Below are positions 58,171-64,000 of a stretch of DNA of 64,000 nt, in pieces. The DNA comes from Pseudomonas sp. CFBP 13711 (GTDB lineage Bacteria > Pseudomonadota > Gammaproteobacteria > Pseudomonadales > Pseudomonadaceae). Made by a program: the position numbers and the translations under genes. The notes below the pieces were generated by a model. That model searched no databases. It had not been told where the DNA came from and saw only the letters and a list, made by a program, of their open reading frames with translations. Numbering within the stretch: position 1 is the first letter of the stretch; the number at the start of each line of letters is the position of its first letter. The stretch is from NCBI RefSeq assembly GCF_014842265.1, contig NZ_JACYVI010000001.1, forward strand, positions 62,001-126,000, read 5' to 3'.

Positions 58171-59526
58171 ATGAAAAAGGTACGTAACAAGTCGCTTAAC
58201 CAGTTTCAGCTGATCGGTGGGTTGTCTGTCCTGAGCGCGTTGACGATTTCCGGAACGGCGTCTGCAATGGAGCCTTTCAAAGCCAGCGAGCACATGACTG
58301 GTGATTGGGGTGGGCTGCGTCAAGAGCTGTACGACAAGGGTTACGACTTCCCGATCGAGTACGTAGGCGAAGCCGCCTCCAACCTCAACGGTGGTTATAA
58401 CGACGACAGAACCGGCCGCTACAGCGACCAGTTTGCGTTCGGCGTACAAATGGACCTGCAAAAAATCCTCGGCTGGCACGACGCAGAGTTCAAGCTCGCG
58501 ATCACCGAGCGTAGTGGCAACAACATTTCCAACGACCGTATCGGCGATCCGCGTGCCGGCACGCTCAGCTCCTCCCAGGAAGTCTGGGGCCGTGGCCAGA
58601 CCTGGCGTCTGACCCAGATGTGGGTCAAGCAGAAGTACTTCGACGGTAAGCTGGACATCAAGGTTGGTCGTTTCGGTGAAGGCGAAGACTTCAACAGCTT
58701 CCCTTGCGACTTCCAGAACCTTTCGTTCTGCGGCTCGCAAGTCGGTAACTACGTCAACACCTGGTACAACTGGCCTGTCAGCCAGTGGGCTGCCCGCGTG
58801 AAGTACAACATCACGCCTGAGTTGTTCGCCCAGATCGGCGTCTACGAGCAGAACCCTTCGTACCTCGAAACCGGCAACAGCTTCAAACTCAGCGGCAGCG
58901 GCTCCAAAGGCACCGTCGTACCGGTTGAAGTGGTGTGGTCGCCAAACGTCAACTCTCTGCCAGGCGAATACCGTCTGGGCTACTACGTGAGTAACCCGAG
59001 CGCCGACGATCTCTACGAGAACGAAAACGGTCAGCCACAGGCAATCGCCGGCGGTGACTTCAAGTCCCACAAAGACAAGCACGGCTGGTGGGTCGTGGCT
59101 CAGCAACAGCTGACCGCGCACAACGGCGACGCATCCCGTGGTCTGAGCATTTTCGCCAACGCGACGGTGCATGACAAAGCCACCAACTTCGTCGACAACT
59201 ACCAGCAGGTCGGCTTCGTCTACAAAGGCCCGTTCGATGCACGTCCGAAGGATGACATCGGTATCGGCGTCGCGCGTATCCACGTGAACGATGATGCCCA
59301 GGACAACCGTCGTCTGGTCAACGCCGTCAACGGCATCGAAGACTACGACAACCCAGGCTACCTGCCGATCCAGAAGACCGAATACAACTCGGAAATCTAC
59401 TACGGCGTGCACGTAACCGACTGGCTGACCGTGCGTCCTAACCTGCAGTACGTGAAGAGCCCGGGCGGTGTGGACGACGTTCAGAACGCACTGGTTGCCG
59501 GTATCAAGATTCAATCGAAGTTCTAA
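58171..59526 (+). CDS. oprB: OprB, carbohydrate-selective porin
   Basis: A 451-aa outer-membrane porin. The signal peptide ends near GTASA (about residue 32). The mature start SEHMTGDWGGLRQELYDKGY is the OprB hallmark, and the remainder is beta-barrel sequence ending in IQSKF with terminal Phe. It admits glucose and related sugars to the periplasm. The frame could extend upstream, but the ATG at 58171 follows GAGGA and gives a proper signal peptide. A strong terminator follows. Confidence 0.95.
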   Translation: MKKVRNKSLNQFQLIGGLSVLSALTISGTASAMEPFKASEHMTGDWGGLRQELYDKGYDFPIEYVGEAASNLNGGYNDDRTGRYSDQFAFGVQMDLQKILGWHDAEFKLAITERSGNNISNDRIGDPRAGTLSSSQEVWGRGQTWRLTQMWVKQKYFDGKLDIKVGRFGEGEDFNSFPCDFQNLSFCGSQVGNYVNTWYNWPVSQWAARVKYNITPELFAQIGVYEQNPSYLETGNSFKLSGSGSKGTVVPVEVVWSPNVNSLPGEYRLGYYVSNPSADDLYENENGQPQAIAGGDFKSHKDKHGWWVVAQQQLTAHNGDASRGLSIFANATVHDKATNFVDNYQQVGFVYKGPFDARPKDDIGIGVARIHVNDDAQDNRRLVNAVNGIEDYDNPGYLPIQKTEYNSEIYYGVHVTDWLTVRPNLQYVKSPGGVDDVQNALVAGIKIQSKF

Positions 59527-59580
59527 GTTAAGCGGACGCTCCTCCGCGCTCCACAAACGATCAAGGGTCGTGTGTGCTTT

Positions 59581-59608
59581 ACGGGCAGCCAAGCTGCCCG
59601 TTTTTTTT
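59581..59608 (+). terminator. Rho-independent terminator of the glucose-uptake operon
   Basis: ACGGGCAG and CTGCCCGT form the stem around CCAAG, followed by a run of at least seven T. About 55 nt after the oprB stop. Confidence 0.9.
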
Positions 59609-59694
59609 CGCGCTATTTATTCCGTAGCAATGGCTCCGCGTTCGGGGCATTTTTTCTCGCGTGACGAGTGACCGCCATCTGGAGTGCGACAACG

Positions 59695-60570
59695 ATGCCC
59701 TTCAGGGACCCCGGCTCAACCGAGCACCCTCTTCAGCGTTTCTTCACCGCGGTGCGACCGCAACCGACCTTTCAGTGGGAACGCTACCAACAGCGTGATG
59801 TGCTGGTGATCAATCATGCGCAGTGTCAGGCCGTGTTCAGTCGGCAGGGCGCTCAGCTGTTGCATTTTGAACCTGCCGGGCAGAAGCCCTGGCTGTGGTG
59901 TGCCGCGCACTGGCCCCTGGTCGGCGCGATCCGCGGTGGCGTGCCGGTCAGTTGGCCCTGGGTCGGACGTCATCCGGGGGAGAGCGGTTGGCCGGCCAAT
60001 GGCTGGGGCCGACTCCTCGACTGGAAACTGGTCGAAAGCCATGAGCATGAGGCGGGCGTCACATTGCGCTGGCAACTCAAGCTGTGGGACTGGCAGGCCG
60101 ATCTTTATGCCGAGCTCGGGCATTCAATGGACCTGCGCCTTGAGACGCGTCACGACGACAGCGAGCCTTGTCACTTCGGCCATGGCTTGCACGCCTACTG
60201 GCGCATCAGTGATGTGGCGGACGTCGCGTTGCAGGGGCTCGACGGTGCGCAAGGTTACGACGAACTCAGCCGCAGCGCTTGCGAGCAGCGGGGCGAGCTT
60301 CGGGTTCATGGCAGTTGTCAGCGGGTGTTCGAGCATGCAGGGCTGCTGGAACTACAAGACGACGCCTGGCAGCGGCGGTTGAGCATCGACACCGGCGACA
60401 GCGACAGCACCGTCGTCTGGCACCCCGGCAGCCGACCCTTGCTCGGTGTGGGCGGCGATGAAGCGATGGGTTTCTTGCGCGTCGAGGCGGCGTCGGGTGT
60501 GGATGATTGCTTGAGCCTGGCGCCCAGGCAGCACGCCAGCTTACGCCTGCAGGCAAGCCTGGTTCATTGA
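59695..60570 (+). CDS. Glucose-6-phosphate 1-epimerase-like protein (YeaD family)
   Basis: A 291-aa protein of the aldose-1-epimerase fold, D-hexose-6-phosphate mutarotase branch. Marks are AVFSRQGAQLLHFEP, the sugar/phosphate-site Arg in AIRGGVPVSWPWVG, the catalytic His in GHGLHAYWRISD and the acidic residue near GDEAMGFLRVEAA. It would speed interconversion of alpha and beta glucose-6-phosphate ahead of Zwf, which fits the place between oprB and hexR-zwf. The GTG at 59668 is open, but GGAG (59681-59684) supports the ATG at 59695. Confidence 0.85.
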   Translation: MPFRDPGSTEHPLQRFFTAVRPQPTFQWERYQQRDVLVINHAQCQAVFSRQGAQLLHFEPAGQKPWLWCAAHWPLVGAIRGGVPVSWPWVGRHPGESGWPANGWGRLLDWKLVESHEHEAGVTLRWQLKLWDWQADLYAELGHSMDLRLETRHDDSEPCHFGHGLHAYWRISDVADVALQGLDGAQGYDELSRSACEQRGELRVHGSCQRVFEHAGLLELQDDAWQRRLSIDTGDSDSTVVWHPGSRPLLGVGGDEAMGFLRVEAASGVDDCLSLAPRQHASLRLQASLVH

Positions 60571-60609
60571 GTGTGGGAGCGGGGGATCGCCTGCAAATGA
60601 GGCGTTCCC

Positions 60610-61479
60610 TTAATTCAGCTCATCGTCCGCCGGGTACCGGCTCGCGTTCAGGCTTTCCTTGATCTTGCGCAGGTGCGGCTGGAAGTCGACGCCCCGACGC
60701 AGGGTCATGCCGGTCGCCAGCACATCCAGCACTGTCAGCTGGACGATCCTGGACGTCATGGGCATATAGATGTCGGTGTCTTCCGGCAGCGGAATGTTCA
60801 GGCTCAACGTGCTGGCCTTCGCCAGCGGCGAGTCGGCAGCGGTCAGGCCCAGCACCGACGCGCCGTTCTCCCGGGCAATGCGTGCCACTTCGACCAGCTC
60901 GCGGGTGCGCCCGGTGTAGGAAATGATCACAAACAGCTCGCCAGTGTGGGCCACCGACGCCAGCATGCGCTGCACCAGCACGTCGGCGTGGGCCGTGACG
61001 GCGAGATTGAAACGAAAGAATTTATGCTGCGCGTCCAATGCCACCGGCGCCGAAGCCCCGAGGCCGAAGAAGTGAATCTGCCGCGCCTGAATCAGCAGGT
61101 CGACCGCTTTGCTGATCAGGTTGGGGTCAAGCACCTGGCACACGCTGTCGAGGGACGCGATGGCGCTGCCGAAGATCTTGCGGGTGTAGGCTTCCGGGTT
61201 GTCATCGGCTTCCACGGCACGGCTGACGTAGGCGGCGCCGCTGGCCAGGCTCTGGGCCAGTTGCAGCTTCAGCTCGGGATAGCCGCTGACATCGAACGAG
61301 CGGCAGAAACGGTTGACCGTCGGTTCACTGACCTTCGCGGCCTGGGCCAGCGCAGCGATGCTGAACCGGGTGGCCTGCTGCGGATTGCTCAGAATCGCCT
61401 CGGCGACCTTGCGCTCGGCCTTGTTCAGCTCTTCCAGACGACTCTGGATCTGCTCCAGAAGATTGCGTACGCGGTCCAT
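60610..61479 (-). CDS. hexR: HexR, RpiR-family repressor of Entner-Doudoroff genes
   Basis: A 289-aa regulator. The N-terminal helix-turn-helix (about 1-77) contains [20 protein letters not shown] and [16 protein letters not shown]. The C-terminal SIS domain (about 120-260) contains [18 protein letters not shown] and [14 protein letters not shown] for phosphosugar binding. In P. putida HexR binds KDPG and represses zwf-pgl-eda, edd-glk and gap. It is divergent from zwf, and HexR-like sites are at 48226, 48288 and 61629. AGAAGGA precedes its ATG. Confidence 0.94.
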   Translation of the reverse strand: MDRVRNLLEQIQSRLEELNKAERKVAEAILSNPQQATRFSIAALAQAAKVSEPTVNRFCRSFDVSGYPELKLQLAQSLASGAAYVSRAVEADDNPEAYTRKIFGSAIASLDSVCQVLDPNLISKAVDLLIQARQIHFFGLGASAPVALDAQHKFFRFNLAVTAHADVLVQRMLASVAHTGELFVIISYTGRTRELVEVARIARENGASVLGLTAADSPLAKASTLSLNIPLPEDTDIYMPMTSRIVQLTVLDVLATGMTLRRGVDFQPHLRKIKESLNASRYPADDELN

Positions 61480-61590
61480 TGTTTGTCCTTCTGATGAAAC
61501 GGCGACAGGCCGGTCGACAGGCCTTTATTTGCAGTGAGGGAATTTCGGCCTTTAGCCTGTCGCAAAGGTGGCCTATCGTACTGAGGGCCT

Positions 61591-61604
61591 GTGGTGATCA
61601 CCAC
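61591..61604. promoter_or_regulatory. Perfect palindrome between hexR and zwf
   Basis: GTGGTGATCACCAC is a 14-bp perfect palindrome at the centre of the hexR-zwf region. Its half-site TGTGGT also begins the HexR-like site at 61629, so it could be a second HexR contact or a site for another sugar regulator. Confidence 0.45.
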
Positions 61605-61628
61605 TCTAATGTGGTTAAGGTGGGAATG

Positions 61629-61645
61629 TTGTGGTTATTACTACA
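61629..61645 (+). promoter_or_regulatory. HexR-type operator ahead of zwf
   Basis: TTGTGGTTATTACTACA holds the near-palindrome TGTGGT-TATT-ACTACA (61630-61645), close to the gamma-proteobacterial HexR pattern TGTARTwwwwYTACA. It lies 66 bp before the zwf start codon. Confidence 0.65.
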
Positions 61646-61710
61646 TTCGGCCTTGAGTAACGCCTTTAAAAAAGGTATTTGTAGCTTAACTTGATAAAAG
61701 AACCAACATT

Positions 61711-63180
61711 ATGCTCTCGATTACGGTTGAACCGTGCACTTTTGCGTTGTTTGGTGCCTTGGGTGACCTGGCGGTACGCAAACTGTTTCCTGCGTTGTAC
61801 CAGCTTGATCGAGCTGGACTGCTGCATGCCGAGACCCGAATTATTGCGTTGGCCCGTGAGCCGGGGACTCCTGAGGAGCACCTGGCCTACATTGATAAAA
61901 GCCTGCGTCGCTTTGTCCCCGAGGCGCAGCTTGAGACCGAACACGTGGAGCGTTTTCAGGCCCGCCTGAGTTACCTGCATGTGGACTTCCTCAAGGGCGA
62001 GGACTACGTCGCGCTTGCCGAAGCCGTGGGCGACGCGCCGACCATGATTGCCTACTTCGCGACACCGGCGTCGGTCTATGGCGCCATCTGCGAAAACCTC
62101 GCGCTGGTGGGCCTGACCGATCGCACCCGCGCCGTGCTGGAAAAGCCCATCGGCCACGACCTCGCGTCGTCCCGTCGCGTCAACGATGCCGTCGCCAAGT
62201 TCCTGCCTGAAACCCGCATTTACCGGATCGACCACTATCTGGGCAAGGACACGGTGCAGAACCTCATTGCCCTGCGGTTTGCCAACAGCCTGTTCGAGAC
62301 GCAGTGGAACCAGAACCATATCTCCCACGTTGAAATCACCGTGGCGGAGAAGGTCGGCATCGAAGGGCGCTGGGGCTATTTCGACCAGGCCGGTCAACTG
62401 CGTGACATGATCCAGAACCACCTGTTGCAGCTGCTGTGCCTGATCGCAATGGACCCGCCCAGCGACCTGTCCGCCGACAGTATTCGTGACGAGAAGGTGA
62501 AAGTGCTCAAGGCACTGGCGCCTTTCACGCCGGAGCGTCTGGCCACCCAAGTGGTGCGTGGTCAGTACATCGCCGGCTACAGCGAGGGCAAGCCGGTGCC
62601 GGGTTATCTGGAGGAGGAAAACTCCAACACCCAGAGCGACACGGAAACCTTCGTCGCCATTCGTGCCGATATCCGTAACTGGCGCTGGTCGGGCGTGCCG
62701 TTCTATCTGCGTACCGGCAAGCGCATGCCGCAGAAGCTGTCGCAGATCGTGATCCACTTCAAAGAGCCGCCACATTACATCTTCGCCCCTGAGCAGCGCT
62801 TGCAGATCAGCAACCGCCTGATCATCCGCTTGCAGCCCGATGAGGGCATCTCGCTGCAAGTGATGACCAAGGATCAGGGCCTGGACAAAGGCATGCAGCT
62901 GCGCAGCAATCCTTTGCAACTGAGTTTCTCCGATGCCTATCGCAGCGCCCGCGTTCCGGACGCGTACGAGCGGTTGTTGCTGGAAGTCATGCGTGGCAAT
63001 CAGAACCTGTTTGTCCGCAAAGACGAAATCGAATACGCCTGGCAATGGTGCGACCAGTTGATCGCTGGCTGGAAAAAGGCGGGCGATGCGCCCAAGCCTT
63101 ACCCCGCTGGTTCCTGGGGGCCGATGAGCTCCATTGCTTTGATTACGCGTGACGGGAGGTCCTGGTATGGCGATATGTGA
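61711..63180 (+). CDS. zwf: Glucose-6-phosphate 1-dehydrogenase
   Basis: A 489-aa enzyme producing 6-phosphogluconolactone and NAD(P)H. The coenzyme motif is [19 protein letters not shown]. The substrate and catalytic segment is [13 protein letters not shown] with the active His pair nearby. C-terminal family blocks include [19 protein letters not shown] and PAGSWGPM. The ribosome site before the ATG is weak. It overlaps pgl by 14 nt and is repressed by HexR in relatives. Confidence 0.96.
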   Translation: MLSITVEPCTFALFGALGDLAVRKLFPALYQLDRAGLLHAETRIIALAREPGTPEEHLAYIDKSLRRFVPEAQLETEHVERFQARLSYLHVDFLKGEDYVALAEAVGDAPTMIAYFATPASVYGAICENLALVGLTDRTRAVLEKPIGHDLASSRRVNDAVAKFLPETRIYRIDHYLGKDTVQNLIALRFANSLFETQWNQNHISHVEITVAEKVGIEGRWGYFDQAGQLRDMIQNHLLQLLCLIAMDPPSDLSADSIRDEKVKVLKALAPFTPERLATQVVRGQYIAGYSEGKPVPGYLEEENSNTQSDTETFVAIRADIRNWRWSGVPFYLRTGKRMPQKLSQIVIHFKEPPHYIFAPEQRLQISNRLIIRLQPDEGISLQVMTKDQGLDKGMQLRSNPLQLSFSDAYRSARVPDAYERLLLEVMRGNQNLFVRKDEIEYAWQWCDQLIAGWKKAGDAPKPYPAGSWGPMSSIALITRDGRSWYGDM

Positions 63181-63886
63181 ACTTGAATTTCCGGCGGGCC
63201 TGAAGGCCCACGAATTCGATAACCCCGAAGTCCTGGCGAACGCGCTGGCCGATCACGTGGCCGAGCGTCTGACGGCTGCGATTTCCAGCAACCCGCACGG
63301 TACGGCCACGTTGGTGGTGTCCGGCGGCAAAAGCCCGGTGGCGTTTTTCAAGGCGCTGGCGCAGAAGCCACTCGAGTGGTCGAAAGTCTGCGTCAGTCTG
63401 GCCGACGAGCGCTGGGTGCCCGTCGAACACGCCGACAGCAACGAAGGCCTGCTCAAGCGTTTCCTGCTTCAGGGGCCAGCGGCGGAAGCGGAATTCTTCA
63501 GCCTCTATCGTCCGACCACGACGGTGGATGAAGCTGCAGCGGCGACTGACGAGGCGCTCAAGGCGCTGCCGAAGATTGATGTGCTGATTCTGGGGATGGG
63601 CGATGACGGGCATACCGCGTCGCTGTTCCCCAACAGCCCGCACCTGAAAGAAGCGCTGGACCTCAACAGCGACCGTCGTTGCCTGCCCATGCTCGCACCG
63701 ACCGTCCCCCATCAGCGCCTGACCCTGACGCGTCCGGTCCTGGCGTCGGCAGCGACCACCATCCTGTCCGTCTCCGGTCAAGCCAAACTCGACACATTGC
63801 GCGCTGCACTGGCAGGCGATGACCTTGCCGAAATGCCGGTGCGCGCGTTCCTCAACCCGTCTCTAGAGATCTACTGGTGCCCATAA
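63167..63886 (+). CDS. pgl: 6-Phosphogluconolactonase
   Basis: A 239-aa hydrolase that opens 6-phosphogluconolactone. The N-terminal phosphate motif is [16 protein letters not shown]. The family signature is [19 protein letters not shown], with the catalytic His region [16 protein letters not shown]. The frame is open 18 nt before the chosen ATG; GGGAGG at 63154-63159 supports 63167. It overlaps the zwf stop and is followed by eda after 17 nt. Confidence 0.95.
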   Translation: MAICELEFPAGLKAHEFDNPEVLANALADHVAERLTAAISSNPHGTATLVVSGGKSPVAFFKALAQKPLEWSKVCVSLADERWVPVEHADSNEGLLKRFLLQGPAAEAEFFSLYRPTTTVDEAAAATDEALKALPKIDVLILGMGDDGHTASLFPNSPHLKEALDLNSDRRCLPMLAPTVPHQRLTLTRPVLASAATTILSVSGQAKLDTLRAALAGDDLAEMPVRAFLNPSLEIYWCP

Positions 63887-63903
63887 GCAAAGGATCAGCC
63901 GCC

Positions 63904-64000
63904 ATGGAAAATACCCAAGTGAAACAGCCGTTGAATAGCATGGCGAGCAAGATTGCCCAGATCGACGCACTCTGCGCGAAAGCGAAGATTCTGCCGGTCA
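63904..64000 (+). CDS. eda: KDPG aldolase Eda (partial, N-terminal part)
   Basis: Only the first 32 codons are in the window: MENTQVKQPLNSMASKIAQI and on to ILPV at the right edge. The start ATG at 63904 follows AAAGGA. Position after zwf-pgl and the residues I-D-x-L-C-x-K-A-K-I-L-P-V, which open KDPG aldolases, support the call. The enzyme splits KDPG into pyruvate and glyceraldehyde-3-phosphate, closing the Entner-Doudoroff route. Confidence 0.85.
   Translation, partial: MENTQVKQPLNSMASKIAQIDALCAKAKILPV

Overview
The window looks like a chromosomal segment of a fluorescent Pseudomonas, probably from the P. syringae / P. fluorescens lineage. The evidence is gene content and order: an alginate operon (algD-alg8-alg44-algK), the complete glucose / Entner-Doudoroff cluster in the order known from P. 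aeruginosa (gap, edd-glk-gltR-gtrS, glucose ABC transporter, oprB, hexR, zwf-pgl-eda), the GcsR-controlled glycine-cleavage operon, and two families of Pseudomonas-type REP/REPIN elements. GC content is high and coding is dense. No phage, insertion sequence, CRISPR array, tRNA or rRNA gene was seen.

Layout. 1-5.2 kb: alginate operon on the minus strand, read from a well-preserved AlgU (sigma-22) promoter with AlgR boxes and a leader of about 470 nt. 5.6-13.2 kb: housekeeping and accessory genes (yaaA, a NodB-like protein with an eroded active site, a PIN-PhoH ATPase, moaCDE, rhlB, a carboxylesterase). 13.3-17.9 kb: the aapJQMP general L-amino-acid ABC transporter behind a sigma-54 promoter. 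18-24.5 kb: CynX-type MFS permease, SnoaL-like and GIY-YIG proteins, a GST with an extra C-terminal domain, ndpA with a membrane-anchored glutaredoxin, an HU-type protein and rlmF. 24.7-33.5 kb: valS, an unknown gene, holC, pepA, divergent lptFG, an RDD protein and a cold-shock protein. 33.9-41.8 kb: gcvH-gcvP-sdaA-gcvT with the sigma-54 activator gene gcsR upstream; the glyA2 gene found in the P. aeruginosa operon is absent. 41.9-47.0 kb: two small conserved proteins, then a heme-uptake unit (ECF sigma factor, a short FecR-like protein, TonB-dependent receptor, heme oxygenase) behind a near-ideal Fur box. 47.2-64.0 kb: the glucose regulon.

The glucose region is self-consistent. OprB admits sugar, the gtsABCD/gltBFGK ABC system imports it, Glk phosphorylates it, Zwf-Pgl-Edd-Eda carry out the Entner-Doudoroff route and Gap handles the triose. 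GltR-GtrS and HexR regulate the set. HexR-type operators are visible in the gap/edd intergenic region (two) and ahead of zwf (one). A-rich motifs of the Hfq/Crc type precede the SBP gene and oprB.

I did not find a clearly new multi-gene system. The most interesting anomalies are: an in-frame stop in the short FecR-like gene followed by a further 27 protein-like codons; the NodB-like protein with altered metal-site residues; REPIN and repeat elements that supply or overlap stop codons or sit between SBP and permease genes; a strong plus-strand terminator hairpin with no gene before it; and unusual palindromes ahead of gtsA and zwf.
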